Assembly (NCBI RefSeq): GCF_029227915.1
Contig: NC_079875.1
Location: 30,024,501-30,088,500, forward strand
Direction of reading: 5' to 3'
From: Hydractinia symbiolongicarpus
Taxonomy: Eukaryota > Cnidaria > Hydrozoa > Anthoathecata > Hydractiniidae
Length of the DNA: 64,000 bases
Positions 1 to 12,890 of this stretch are shown here, piece after piece. How positions within the stretch are numbered: the first letter of the stretch is position 1; each line of letters opens with the position of its first letter. Position numbers and translations under genes: made by a program. Under the pieces are notes generated by a model. The model made no database searches. It was given only the letters and a program-made list of their open reading frames with translations, and had not been told where the DNA came from.

Positions 1-298
1 CCCCACAAGGCGTGTGTGTCAAATGTGACATTTTCAAAATGATCCCCACAAGGCATATTTATGTATCAAATGTTACATTTTCAAAATGATCCCGAGTAGG
101 CGTGTGTGCGAAATGTGACATATTCAAATTGGTCCCCACAAGGCGTGTGTATCAAATGTGACATTTTCAAAATGGTCCCCACAAGGCGTATGTATGAAAT
201 GTGGCATTTTTAAAATGGTCCCGAGAAGGCGTGTCTCATTCAAATGCGACCTTTACATAAATGGTCCTATAAGGAGTGTGTATCAATGTATCATTTAC
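1..298. repeat. Degenerate ~43 bp tandem array, first block
   Basis: About six or seven units of 43-47 bp, each opening with a form of GGTCCCCACAAGGCGTGTGT and closing with a T-rich stretch ending in TTTTCAAAATG. Units differ at several positions, so the array is old. It is cut off by a tRNA-derived SINE and resumes after it. No coding potential is visible. Confidence 0.85.
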
Positions 299-602
299 CG
301 ACTGATAGCCTTGTGGTAGAGCGTTCGCTTTCAGTGCGGGAGGTCTTGGGTTCAAACCCCGGCCGAGTCATGCCAGAGATTATAAAAGTGTGAATCTATT
401 ATTTCTGCTTAGCGCTCAGCATGAGAATAGGATTGATATCTTAGGCGGTTGTCTAGTTGAGCGATTGCTGTGCTTCCACGACTTTCGTAGCTCAAATGGG
501 AGCTTTAAATGCGCTAGGACCCCCTTCGCAGGACCCTCGTTGATAGCAGTACCAATAGGAACGGAAGAGGCTATCCTGGGTAAATAATAGTAATAATAAT
601 AA
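299..602 (+). mobile_element. tRNA-derived SINE inserted in the tandem array
   Basis: The head (about 303-370) is tRNA-like. TAGCCTTGTGG resembles an A box and GGTTCAAACCC is a perfect B box. A body of about 220 bp follows and ends in a (TAA)n tract, as expected of a pol III SINE. The body shares GTTGTCTAGT and CGTAGCTCAAA blocks with a second element at 26799-27075, so the two have a common core although their tRNA heads differ. The acceptor stem is not intact, so this is not a tRNA gene. Confidence 0.7.
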
Positions 603-618
603 TAATAATAATAATAGT
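585..618. repeat. TAA/ATA microsatellite (SINE tail)
   Basis: A run of TAA/ATA triplets with a few TAG interruptions. It is best read as the 3' tail of the SINE just upstream. Confidence 0.85.
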
Positions 619-619
619 A

Positions 620-872
620 ATAAGATAACATTCTCATAAATGGTCCACACAAGGCGTGTGTGTCAAAAATAACGTTTTCATAAATGGTCCCCAAAAGGTG
701 TGTGTGTCAAAAATAACGTTTTCATAAATGGTCCCCATTAGGCGTGTGTGTCGTTATTATGAATGGGCCTTAGGATTGTGTGTTAAAAGTAAGATTTTCA
801 TAAATGTTCCCCAGAAGGCGTGTATGTTAAAGGTGATGTTTTCATAAATGGGCCCTAAGCGTGCATGTTAAA
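620..872. repeat. Degenerate ~43 bp tandem array, second block
   Basis: Five or six more units of the array at the window start, here mostly in the form CATAAATGGTCCCC followed by a GGCGTGTGTGTC-like stretch and TAACGTTTT. Its resumption after the SINE shows that the SINE landed in an existing array. Confidence 0.8.
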
Positions 873-1080
873 TGTTTTTGTGAGATATATAACAATAGGC
901 AGTAGAGTTTGGTTGTCACTATGGGATAACGATGAGTTAAGCATAGTGAGACCGCTAAGACTTCAGCCCATAGTGTGAACGTAAAAGTACCTACTTAATC
1001 ACAGCTGAACTCATCGTTAGCAGAAAAGTGCCACGAATTCCTAGAAATCATATTTGCTCCGTGGCTAAATTTATTCTCAA

Positions 1081-1474
1081 GGAGCAAATTTTGGCGGGAA
1101 GAAAATTTGGTCGAAGGAAAATTTGGCGGAATTAGCGAAATTTAATTTGGCGGATACCAAAAAATATCACATTTGGCAGATAACGAAAATAACTAATTTT
1201 GAAGGAACTTTTTACATTAATAACTTAGATGAAAAAGAAAGTCGCTCGTCGCCAATACCGTCGTCAATTATAATCTTCTCATGCAAGAGCTTTGGGGACG
1301 AGAATTTCTTGCAGAAACACGAAGAAATCGACGGATAGCGAAAAAAATATCATTTCGGCAGGGATTTAAATTGACAGACTGTAATAAAGTTTAATTTGGG
1401 AGGAATTTAATTTAGCGGATTTTTTGTTAAATCTGCCAATTCCGCCAAGTTTTTTTACGCCAAAATTTGTCCCC
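1081..1474. mobile_element. MITE-like element with imperfect inverted ends
   Basis: The left end GGAGCAAATTTTGGCG (1081-1096) is mirrored at the right end by CGCCAAAATTTG plus TCCCC (1458-1474). The interior is built of repeated AATTTGGCGGA-like words and has no convincing gene. No clear target duplication was found. It is probably a non-autonomous foldback element. Confidence 0.55.
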
Positions 1475-1856
1475 TTTAAGATAATAAAATAAGATAAAAA
1501 TTTCTAAAATTAATAACGCGCAGAAATATGCTCCATTCACAATTTTTATGATTTATAGCGGAAATTAATACGAGTAATATTTAGTGGTCCTTTAGGGCAT
1601 ATTATCAAGTCAAAAAATTAAATAAGAAAGGGCCAGGGATTTGGATTGGGTCCGTCGTAAACCGAACGTTCTGTAAATACGAAAGCAGCAGATTGCGCTT
1701 AGTCAGCACTTTTGCCGTAAACAAATTTTCAAAATGACAACAAGTATGGCGAAGTTCAAGAAAAACGAAGAAAAAAAGCAGAGCCTTTAAAAGTCATGAA
1801 AACATATGCACATATCCCGTGTTATTTGCACAACTTCGATTGTGACCATTGTGAAA

Positions 1857-1940
1857 TTTAACACACGGTCTTGTGGGGACCATAGGTAGCATGGTTGGGA
1901 TTGATGTGTAAATTTACACACATGCCTTGTGGGGACCGTT
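1857..1940 (-). repeat. Inverted copies of the array unit
   Basis: Two copies of the array core in reverse orientation (CTTGTGGGGACC at about 1870 and 1927), separated by about 55 bp. They face the array at 1-872, which suggests that the 1-1940 region is bounded by this repeat in inverted orientation. Confidence 0.6.
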
Positions 1941-4900
1941 CGAATTACGAGGAATCGAACACCATGTTGCAGTACATATTCGCGACTTCACTTTCATCTC
2001 TGACAGTCGGAAAACTAAAAGATTGAGGAACTCAAGGTATGATATTTTTACTTTCCAACTGGTTCTCTAGGCAGCCTTTTTTACGCTTCCTTTTTTCTGC
2101 TGAAAATTGACTTTAAGATGAATTTTTTCCCTTTAATATATAGCTAGCTATAACTAACTACAAGCTAACTGGCAAGCTAAGTATTTTATTTAAGTCATGG
2201 CAGTTAAGTTACTCTTGAGTTACTATGCAATTATAATACAAGGACAAGAATTTCTTATTTATCCATCTTCAAGTTTATGTTAATTTTCGAGGCATGTTGC
2301 CAGCTAGCTTCAAAAGCAAGTGCATATAGAAATTTTATTTTTTAGAGTGGACATGATTATATTGTGTATTTGTCTATTTGAGTTGCAGCTTTTATATGAT
2401 ATATAACCAAGATTTTTCTGTACTAATTTCAAAGTTGCTCCATATTTTTTACACAATAAAAAAATAGCGGCAGTTTGATCTTGCCTTGTACAGTCAGGGA
2501 AAACTTTTAAATATACTGTTGCAGTATAAATAGTATATATACCTTTAAATTGAACACCCAGTACAGCTTAAGGAAATTACAGTGTAAATATGCTGGGTTA
2601 AACTTTGAATGCTAATATATTGCTTTTATTCCCTAGGGGCTGGTTTGTTTTTTTAATAGAAGGAGTATCTTAAAATTTAGCATTGTACGCAAAACCATGT
2701 TTATTTAACAAACGATTAATAAGATAGCATGCTTTCAGCCAAGGTAAAGGAATAATTGATTCAAAGTTGTTTCTTGCGAAAACGAGATATTTTTGAAATG
2801 GAAGTCGTGACTATCAGAAGAAGTAACATAAAAGGTTACCACTGATTTAAAATAATGCTGTTCGACTTTTTGTTTTTTTGCTGTTGTAGTGCCGTTATAT
2901 AACATCACAACAACGGCAAAAATTTAATATAAATTGTCGACGCCATAATTTTAAGGTTCTTATATATATAAGTCACAAGTACTTTAGGCTTTTGTTGAAA
3001 ATTTTAATACCACACTGCAGTTTGTCACCATTGCCTGTATATGCGGTTTTGGTTAAATGAAAGCAAGATGGATATTGCCACCTATTTAAGCATGTGTTCC
3101 CTACATCAAATTTTTTTATTGCTTTAAAATAATTGGAGGTGGGCACACATACTTACTTCCGCACACCAAAAGAAAGACGAGACTTAGTGCGTGAATTTTG
3201 AAGTATTTTGTTTTTAATGGTTTAAATATATAAGTGATTTGCTTCCTATAGGATGTACCAGTTGCTTAATTGATACTTAACAGCATATAGTAACGGCATA
3301 TTTGAAAGTTTTCCCTGACTGTTGTATTATATTTTTAAAATATATGTCCCAGAAGCAGCTACCACAGTCTTTCTAATTCATTTTTCTCACGTTAATTCAG
3401 TAAAAATCTGTTGACCTAAAATTTAATTTGCCTATACCTGCTTTGTACACCATCAATAATTGCAGAGAATTGTTATGGATTAGGATTTGTAAATTTCTGT
3501 AGCTGAAGCTCTGTATATATTCGGTTGATTAATGAGCTCCATAGTGTTTTAACAAAGACAATATATATTTAGGAAGAAAAATTGTTGCCTGTGAAAGTAC
3601 TGAATAGGCGTTATGTTCAGCTTTTTGTTAATATTGTATGAGAATGTGAATAAAATGTGTATAAAACAGGTTTTTTACCAATCCTGAAACAACTAAAGTA
3701 TACCTTAAGGTATACCTTTTGAGCTTGGTTTTATAAATCGTGATATTTTTGGCAATAGTAAATGGAGGTTTTTTTATTCATACATTACTAAAAAGCATTT
3801 TTAAACACCTATATAATGGTATAAATATAATGTAAAGCTTTTCAAAGAATTGTGAAAGATGTATGTAAAACGATTTATTGTTCTTCACAAAGTCCCAGTT
3901 TTTTATTTATTTTACTTTTTTCAAAAATGCTATTTTTTAAGCTAAACTCTATATATAGAGAACATCTTAAGGATACAAATTTATCGTGGAAGAAATTCTT
4001 GCAGATAACCACATTTTCTTCCACGAATAATTAGTGAGGTACAAATTATTTGCTGAAAAAAATGTGGTAGACAGTTTATTTTTTAGCAAAACAAAGTATG
4101 GAAACCAATGAAATGACAACAAAGTTATAAAGTTATTGTCTAAATTACTAATATGTATATTAAAATTCAAATATCTGAAATAATATTGAACTCCGACACC
4201 AAATTACGCTTGCTACAGTATAAAATATGTGTTCAGTTTACGACACCTAATTTATTTCTTTTTTTTCTCATAGAATCCCAGTTTTCAATTATCAATCTTA
4301 ATGGCTTGTAGACAGGTTAGGCTTAGATCAGTGATGAAATGCTCTACATGCTGTAATTATATATATGACTGATTTTAATTTTTTGATACCACTACCCGGT
4401 TTTATAAAAATGTAAAATGTGAATACCGTTTGATTGGCGGAAGTGTTATTGTACAACGTATTTTATCAATATCGATAAAAGGAAAATTTTTTTTTGATTT
4501 ATTGAAAAAAAATAGATTTTTAGGAAGTTATCAGAACCGTGAAAATCTTAATTCGAAAATAATCCCAACTATTATTCACAAATCACTCTCAAATTCATGA
4601 TATTGCTATTACTAATATTTTTATTCCGATTGATATATCGCCTGAAAGATCGTAAATTAGGGGATATTTTATTGAAAAAGATTTTTACTGCTTTCCTTTA
4701 TGCGGCCTATAGCCTTCTCTTGAGACACTGATTATTGAGAAACATTTTACATAATTTTAAACTACTGCTGTTTTTGGTAAAATCAGAGTGAAATCTCCAC
4801 GGTATATACATTTTTTTATCAGAATCCAGTTTATAGGAATGTTGAATCTGAAATTTTGCCAAGAATTTTTTTTAAAGATTATAAGAACAAAATCAAGCAA

Positions 4901-5264
4901 ATTTACATTTACTACTAAGAAAAATTTTCTTTTTACAGTAGCTGCCGCTTAACTCGATTTTGGGCTATTTAAACTTTTTTTGATTTCCTAAGGGTTTTGC
5001 TTATCAAACTCTTTGTAATTACGCCGGATAACCCGAATACAGTTTAACTCAATCTATATTTTTTGTCTCCTAATAACTCGATAACTACAAAAAATAATGT
5101 AAAAATAAAGCAAAAAGCACAATTTACTGCTTTTAAAACAACTAAAAAACACATTGTTCGTTCTTCTTTAAGATTGTCTTGTGCACTCTATCTCCAATGA
5201 AATAAAATTTAATAAGATTAAACTTTTTGGGCATAGTCTTAATATGAGTATTTTAATATTGTAG
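1941..5264. other. Non-coding AT-rich stretch
   Basis: No gene could be supported. The only clear structure is a 12 bp perfect inverted repeat, TCGTGGAAGAAA (3984-3995) with its complement at 4015-4026. The rest may be intron or upstream DNA of the SET gene that follows. Confidence 0.5.
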
Positions 5265-7433
5265 GGTCGCAGAAAGAGAGCCAAAATCGATCATAATGAA
5301 GTGGCAGTGACTCATGTAACGAAAGGTGTAGATCAGGACGGGCTGAGAAAATATTACATAAATAAAGAAATAGGTATGCTGAGTATTACAAAAAACCACA
5401 CATTCTTAAATGCCAAAAACAATTATCTTATGCGTACAAATTAGTTGAGGAATAAATTTTTGCGAACCATATTTGTATTAATAATATAACCTTTATTTTT
5501 GGGAGATAGAATTTTCAAGCAATTAGTAAAAGATGTATTTTAAAGTTAGCAGAAGCAAAATACAATGGAATACAATATCTCGGCGGACGAAAAATTTAGG
5601 GAAGAAAAATTATCCAGCAATTTTAAGAAATTTTGCAAAATATTCTCCCCATTATTTTTCCCCTTTTTAGAACACGTGACCTCTTTGTCCTTAATTGCAA
5701 AGTGAAATAAACCTAAATGGGGCAACAACAAAAGTACAATAAAATTTCAGAATTTGGGTGGTTTTTAAAGTTTTCGGGGCATTTAATTTCGTGGATGATG
5801 AACACGTGTTTTCGCTGTGCTTAATTTGACAAGTTCAATAAAAATTACGTAATTTGAAAAATATAATTCTAAGTCAATTCAAATGCTTAATAACATATCC
5901 TTTAACCTCATGAACACTGCAGTTTGCGCACAGTTGTAACTGTTTATACAAATTTTGTCCTTAATAGAATGATTGTGAGATACTATTGAAACGACGCCCT
6001 TTATAAGTGCAAATTAATCCTTTAGAGTGCAATTTATGAAATTGAGCTTCTTATGAAGCGCTAAAGCAGTAAAGAGTTAGTATGTTTTCAATCGTGAAAA
6101 TTTACTTTTTTTATTGTTAAGACATATTTTCTATGGTTACTTGATTTATTTTTTCAGCTATTGTGCTGCTTGCAAATCATAATCGCGAATTTTTTCCTTC
6201 ATTATAATGTGAAATCTTCACTAGATGATTTTTATGACGATCGTCATAAATACTGGAATTTGATTGGTTTGGTCGCGTTTGTCGTCATGACAAAAAGTTG
6301 AATTGGTTTCTACTTTTTGTCGCAAAAATCGTCGCAAATATCACCCAGTGGAGACATATCTTTTGAATCATTCTATTAGCAGTTCAGTGTCTGCGCGAGG
6401 GCCACCTATAGTTTTGACCGAGGGAAATTTTGAAAATCATCACCTCTTAATTGCCGGAAAATGCCTTAAAATTAGATAAAATTGGTGTGTTTTAAAGATA
6501 TTATGAAATAATATAGTTATTTTTTATGTTCCTTTATAAAAAAACGTGTTTTAAAAAATGCCCCTGCGACACTGGATTTAACGTGGCATAGAGGACATTT
6601 ATTACCCTGTTTTCTTTTATTTCGTTCGCTTTTATAAACTACTAATTAAAAATTAATCGCAAATTGCACTCTGTTTAGCAAATGTAGTTTTGCTTTACTA
6701 CCAGGCAGCAAGTTCGCAATGTACAAAGTAGCTAATTAAGTTAAAATAATTTTTTAGGTTTCGGAGTTTACGCAGAAAAGAATTTTACGAAGGGGGAGTT
6801 CTTATTGGAGTATCCTGGAGAACTTATTAGCGCCGAGGAAGGAGAAAAAAGGCAGCAACGCTATAACGCTAAATTTGGTTCATTCTTGTTTTTTTTCAAC
6901 AAATGTTGGTAAGTATTAGCCAGATATACCTTATCGGTAAAAAAAGTCAGTAAGAATTTTTCGGTCGGCAAAAATGTTGTTTACTTGCACAAAATTTAGT
7001 CACTTTTTGCCGACTTTTTTTTCGTTAAACTAGAATTTGGAAAAATTTTCATGCGAGAACAATAGATGTACATCATTCTCTCGTTTCTACTCTCACATTT
7101 TTTTTGATTATAGTATTGACGGAACCTTCTCAGAGCGGTTAGGTAAATACGTCAACGATAGCGCAGTGGCGTTTTGTAATTCTAAAATGCGCCCTATAGA
7201 AGTTAACGGCAGAGTCCATTTCTGTCTGTTCGTTCTTGTTAACGAAATAGTGGCCGGAACCGAATTAAGATATTCCTATGGTGACAGCAATCTTCCTTGG
7301 AGAACAGTTAGTTAGTTAATTAGTTATAAAGAAAGAAACAACAAATTATAACATTTTTGTAATATTCTTATGAAATTCATCTTAGAATAAAAACACCAAG
7401 ATGCCTATTACGATTGCACCAAAAGTCTCTACG
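5265..7433 (+). CDS. SET-domain lysine methyltransferase, KMT5A-like (partial, 4 exons seen)
   Basis: Four exons with GT-AG borders can be read: 5265-5373, 6758-6908, 7114-7306 and 7386-7433. Phases agree across all junctions. The first exon encodes a basic stretch (GRRKRAKI). Exons 2 and 3 encode the SET core: GFGVYA, then YPGEL, EEGEKR, a G-S-F-L-F-F-F strand, CIDGT, KYVNDS where the usual N-H-S cofactor motif lies, and ELRYSYG near the end, followed by LPWR. This order matches the KMT5A/SETD8-type SET fold, which monomethylates histone H4 Lys20 in animals; the substrate here is inferred only. The start codon and upstream exons were not found. A related gene on the other strand at 42300-45090 has the same intron phase inside the SET domain. 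It looks functional, with no stop in the exons read. Confidence 0.75.
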
Positions 7434-9700
7434 GTAAGTTAAAATGCTTTAGTCTTGTCCTGTATGTTCTTTACCCCGTAAAAAAAGTCATGACAATACG
7501 CCCATGTTACATGTAGTAAGTAAGTGCGTTCTAAAAGTGTTTCTTTCACAATTATCATTAATGTCCGAAACTATGAAAATTTTACTTTCTTTTTACTTCA
7601 AAGAAGTGCTTCTTGTGTACACTTACATCTGCAACAGTCAAGGGAAGATTTTTTTAAACAAACAAAACAAGTTTATAAATAAAATTAAAATATTGCGTAC
7701 TTCTTTTTCTAATTTTTCAATTGTTGTACGTTCTCTATTGTTTTTTGTTGTGTAATAAAAGGGTTGGTGTGATGATTTTCACAGTAGTAAAGTATTGTGT
7801 GAGGTCTGGGAAGTGTAGAAACAAAAACATGGCTGTCAAATGACAAGACTATAAATTTGCCATTATTAGACTTCATCGCATATGCTTGTTTTGACGTTCG
7901 AAGCACCTGAAACGCAAAATGTCTTAAAGCAAACAAAAATTTAAAACAGGCTGTATAGTTTTATAGTTTCATACTCCTACCCGTCTGACAGAAATTTTCT
8001 CCCTTTCTTGGCCAAAGTTTCACAGTTTTCGCAGCCAATTTACAAACATCTTGAAAGGTGTTATGTCTACTTACTAAAACATCGGCAACTTTTAAAACTA
8101 TATTGTACAATATTATTATTATTATCATTGTCACACACTATAATGAGATTGATTACTTTATAAGTAAAAAATAGGGAGGGTTGAGTCGGGAGCGTGGTCC
8201 AGAGAAACGAAGGGAAAATAAAAAACAAGTCTTTTACGAAAAGTCCTTTTATGTAAAGGACTTTTCGTAGACTTTTATGGCAGAAATTCTTTTTGGGCTG
8301 ACTTCTTATAATTCGAATTTAATTTATTTGGAACATTCCGTTATCGAATTCACGAAGTTGTAAAATCTACTTTACTGAGCGCTTAAAAATTTGATTTAAA
8401 TTTTAAAGAGGGCGTTTAAAGGCAGATTTTCTTTGCGCCTCGGTTCGACTTTGAGTTTGCACCGTCTTGTTAATGTAACCCTCTTGATTTCAATAGCTGT
8501 GTGTTGGCCCTGAATTCAAATGAATAAAGAGTCTAATGTATAGTGGTTGAGCCAAGAACTTCTAACCTGTATAAACGTTTATTTTGTAGAAGATAAATTA
8601 TGAGGTTCGTCACTTTTAATGAAAACTGTACTTGCACCCGTTTTATCATTTTCAATGTCGTTAAAGTAGCTCATTGGAAAATCAGCACCAAAAGACTTTC
8701 TAGGTTGGTTCTTATAATCATGATTTATGCTCATCGTTTTAGCAGGTTATTTATATATATATATGTTTGCTTTGTGAACTTAAAAAATTTCTCTATCAAG
8801 TTTTTAGAAATTCAAGTATCACATTCTCCCAGTGACTAAAAAGCTTCAGGAAATGTCTATTAATTTTAGGCTTTGTTTTCTGATATAAATTTTATAGTGT
8901 TGACCGGTAGTTATTTTGAAAGTTTAGATAGTTTAAGTTTATTAAACGCACAGAACATTTGCATCTCACTAGTTATATTAAAAGGACGTTTGTTCCCAAA
9001 AAGTTAAATTAAATAGTTGTTCGAGAGGGAACTAAAACGGGTGTTTTACTAAATATATTATTACCAGATCAAACTGTACTGTATTAAGTTATTTTTTATT
9101 TTTAAAAACATAGTTGTAAATGAAAAAATTCTTTTAAGATTAAATACCAAATGAAAACTGTAAATGGTGTATTAATGTGTTATTTTATATTTCATTTTTT
9201 GGAAAAGCTAATTGCTTCAACCCTCACGATACTAACGTTTTATATGAAGTTAAAGATCGCACGTGTATTCAAACTAGTTTTTGTTAATTTTTTCTTATAG
9301 CAGTATTATTCTTAGAGTTCATATCTAATTGGAACATTTTGCTCTAATAAACTTGTGCGAAGTTTCCAAAAATCGTGAAAACCGCAAAAGTTTCTTCTGC
9401 AAACACTTTCTTCCCTTAAAGTATCAAGGACAGCGCTCAAAAGTCCTGGCAAAACAATTGGATACTCCTCAACTTCCCGAGTCCCGGAGAAAAAAATAAT
9501 GGTTGATTAACTTTTATTGTTCCCGTTTGTTCCATTGTTTAATTAAAAACTTTAACGTAATTAAAGTAGAGCCACTTTTAGAATTGTCAACACAATGACT
9601 GGCAGTAAGCGGAATTGGGTCAGCCGTCCCAGAACTCAGAGCCGCAGACAAACTAATTACACTGCGTGTGTCAATATGTTAACAACACCCACGTTGGCGT
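7434..9700. other. Non-coding stretch with one strong hairpin
   Basis: No gene was supported. Further 3' exons of the SET gene could be hidden here but none is convincing. A short (ATT)n tract lies near 8110. Confidence 0.45.
8236..8268. repeat. Perfect 14 bp inverted repeat
   Basis: ACGAAAAGTCCTTT (8236-8249) and its exact complement (8255-8268) flank a 5-base loop. It would fold as a stable hairpin on either strand. Confidence 0.85.
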
Positions 9701-9753
9701 TTCTCATGAATGCTTGTCATGGAAATTCCAGCCAAGACAAGCATTCATGAGAA
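9701..9753. repeat. Perfect 18 bp inverted repeat
   Basis: TTCTCATGAATGCTTGTC (9701-9718) is matched by its exact complement at 9736-9753, with a 17-base loop that itself contains TGGAAATTCCA. Perfect arms suggest recent origin or a terminal hairpin of a small mobile element. Confidence 0.85.
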
Positions 9754-9944
9754 TTGTTCACTACGATCGAACCATCCATCATGACGGCCGAGTATTATTG
9801 GTGTAATGTAATTGAAGTAAAGCTACTTCGTGTATTGCTAACATACTGTCTGTCAGTGAACGGGATTCAATCCATGGTCCCCAGAACAAACTTGATGCAT
9901 CGCGACAGATATAAGAAAGCTATAATCATGGGAAACAATATTTG

Positions 9945-10000
9945 TCCCCACAAGGCACTTTGAAACTTCACAACCTTGACATGTGGCCCACAAGGCGCTT
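9945..10000 (+). repeat. Distant copies of the array core
   Basis: GTCCCCACAAGGC at about 9949 and GGCCCACAAGGCGC at about 9980 repeat the core of the array at 1-872, so the unit is dispersed beyond the main array. Confidence 0.6.
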
Positions 10001-11765
10001 TCCAACTTTTTTGTGAACCATGCGAAAATCTGTCTAAAAAACCGTTTTATTATTATTGAGTAGGTAAGATTATATGTTTAGGAGCTATAAAACCAATTAT
10101 ATATAACAACCTCATGTAGAAAGATATTTTTGCGGAGAGAAGCGGAGCCCATTTCCTCATTAAATAAGCCAAATATAAGGGACGGAGGAGAGTGTATAGG
10201 ATTTCCGCACGTATACATCAAAATTTAAATTTTCGTAGGACGTTTTTCGACTGGGTTGTCCCGTAATTTTTCTGGTTATTTTTTCGTAAATTTCAGATTG
10301 AGCGAGTATATACGGCGATGGAGTGCTTTTGTTTATTTAAAGATCTCCTAGCGGGAACTTCCAGTTGAGACTAAGTTAGTTCTAACCACGTGATTCATAA
10401 GTCACTTTGACTAATATCACGTGACTTTTTCTCGGATAACATAGCGCCTCAAACTCAAACTTTCGTTAATCTAAGCTATATCGAAACTTCTGGAAGGTTA
10501 TTTTCAAGAAAACGAAGAAAGGGTATGTTTAGCTCGCTAGTATATCACTATTTTTTACATGTAATGGACCCATTCTTATTCTCACTCACACCTAAAGCTA
10601 GCTAGCTTAAAACTACAGATTTAGATAGAATAATAATAGAACTTAGATAGCATATAGCTAGCTAGATAGTATTAAAAAGAGCAAACAGTACCTATGGTTA
10701 GCACAAAACTAGCTACAAGGCTAGCATAAAATTAACTACTTAGTTGGGGTAAAACTACCAATGTATCTAGCATAAAATTAGCTATTTTAGCTGGCATTAA
10801 ATCAGCAAAATAGCTTGCTAATAGAAATATTCTTTCAGACAGATTTTCTAGCTATAGCTAGCTAGCTTTACATATACTACACAGTGAGTGAGATAATTCT
10901 ACACTGTAGCGTAGGAATGCCCCATCACATAGCTGGTTCTAGCTACAATCGTCCATACAATTTGTTGTCTTTGGCAATTTTATACCAAAGATCAAGAACC
11001 AAAAAGTTTAGCAAAGTCAGCAAAAGAACATAGCTAGCTAGATATTTTGCAGATAGTGTGTTATGTTCTCACTCATGATCAATGTTTATATAAAGGTATG
11101 TCACATGTAATTGTTTACGTTGCTTAGCCATTAAAGGGCAGTTTTTAACATTGAGGGGAAATGGGAGAGCCATCTTTTCGTGGACGATTGTAGCTAGCTA
11201 TATATGTTGTACACACATCTGGAAATAAACTTTTTTAACCCTGCCGGTGAGCATACATCATGCGGCTCAAGTTACAGAAACGAAAATTATTTCAATATAT
11301 TACTGAGGCTTTTTAAATTCTGAAAAGCGGTTCTCGTGCAATCGTCAACATGTTTTGAAAATCTTCAAGTATATTCATTATATATATATTTCTTATTTAA
11401 TTTCCTTATATGTATATATACAAATAATGTCTTGATATATAATTTCTTTTTCTGTAACTTGACCTGAACTTTACACCAATGCTGGATATCATGTTTAAGT
11501 CCAGCTCTAGCTAGGTACCAAGCTAGCCTAATTTATTGCTATACTTTTGAAGTTTCTGTTCAGTTTGGAATAAGAGCTTTTTATTCTAATGTCATGAAAA
11601 CTTGTACTAAGGCGCAGTTTACAATTTATATTAATTGGTCCACCAAGCGTTTAACACAGTTACTTGACCAGCATTTCTCAAAAGGTTAATTAACTAGGCT
11701 GTGTGCTGTAAATTCCTAAGTGTATATAATATTCACCTGTAAAGTTTCGTATATATATATATTTA

Positions 11766-11880
11766 TGCCCTCCTGGTCTATTGGCTATGACACTCATGCA
11801 AATGAGAGATTCAGGTTCAAATCCTGGACAGGGCTAGGAAAAACATAATTATCTTGCACCTACAACAACCAGGTATTCAT
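11766..11880 (+). mobile_element. Short tRNA-derived SINE, second family
   Basis: TGGTCTATTGG is a good A box and GGTTCAAATCC (11814-11824) is a perfect B box. The outer bases GCCCT and AGGGC can pair, as in a tRNA acceptor stem, but the stem is incomplete. A short tail ending CTACAACAACCAGGTA follows. A reverse-strand copy lies at 31081-31192, so this is a repeat family rather than a tRNA gene. Confidence 0.7.
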
Positions 11881-12859
11881 ATATGATATTAGCTATATAT
11901 TGAGTATAATAGGTAATCTTTGAGTTGTAGAGGAGTTACATACATTCATCACTTTAATTTATAGAGCCCACAAATGCTTTGTTTTTGTAATAGATCTGTC
12001 ACTTTTTGTTAAAAAGTTTTGTGTTGATGAACCTGGTAGGCACAAGAAACCAAAAAAGACTTTTTTACTAAAAAAATAATGCTTTTCTAGTTGACTTCTC
12101 TAATCATTTCTCTACCTTGACTTTTTAATGTTGTTAGAGTTAGTAAAAATCCATATTCTCAAATTCATTTGAACCAAGTTGACTTTTAATCTCAAATTTA
12201 TCAATATATACATGATTTTTTTGTCATTATGACCAATTGTTTAAATTCTTATATTGGCACATAATTCTGCTAAGATGATTCACTCTATATTGATCTTGTA
12301 ACAAATTTAATGCCATTTTTTAGGTATTGAACTTGAACTATTTGTACCTCAATATGTTCTCTACTCCTAGACTAATATGATACTTAGCTTAGACATATTG
12401 AGTATACGTAATCTTTGAGTTGTATGGGAGAAGAGTTTCTATTAGGGTGGCTGCCCCTACCCTGCTGTTCCTTTGCCTTGCCAGCACTTACGTGTCCTAA
12501 CTAATGCAAAGACATGTAAAAAGACCATTAGCTTCCTAACTAAAGTTAGTGAGCATAAAACTAAATTAGCTGGCTAGTATAAAAGTAGCTGAAAAAAAAG
12601 AATTGTTCTTGACAGGCTCATATCTTTTGGCTACACATATTATACTGAGTCAACAAATTTTGCCCTGATTAGGAATGCCTAGCTATAGGATTAAAACTGT
12701 AGGCACACGGACGCCGGATATCATGTTTATTTACATCTCAGCAGTTTCTGATTGGTCAGATTATAAACAAAAAGTAATGTCATTAGCCCGTAAAATATTG
12801 CGCCTGAACAAACTGCAAATTTGCTATTTGCTACTATAAATAGTTTTTACAAAAACAAA

Positions 12860-12890
12860 CATTTTTTCCATCGATTGATTGGAAAAAATG
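12860..12890. repeat. Perfect 11 bp inverted repeat
   Basis: CATTTTTTCCA (12860-12870) and its complement (12880-12890) flank a 9-base loop. Role unknown. Confidence 0.8.

Noticed and set aside
299-375. Functional tRNA genes at the A/B boxes near 303, 11766, 26799 and 31081
   Set aside because: Acceptor stems are incomplete, and each head continues into a repeat body with other copies in the window. They are SINEs.
416-694. Open frame with a long Tyr run
   Set aside because: The Tyr run is the TAA/ATA tail of the SINE read in reverse.
1-872. CRISPR array
   Set aside because: The repeats have no unique spacers between constant repeats, and the DNA is eukaryotic.
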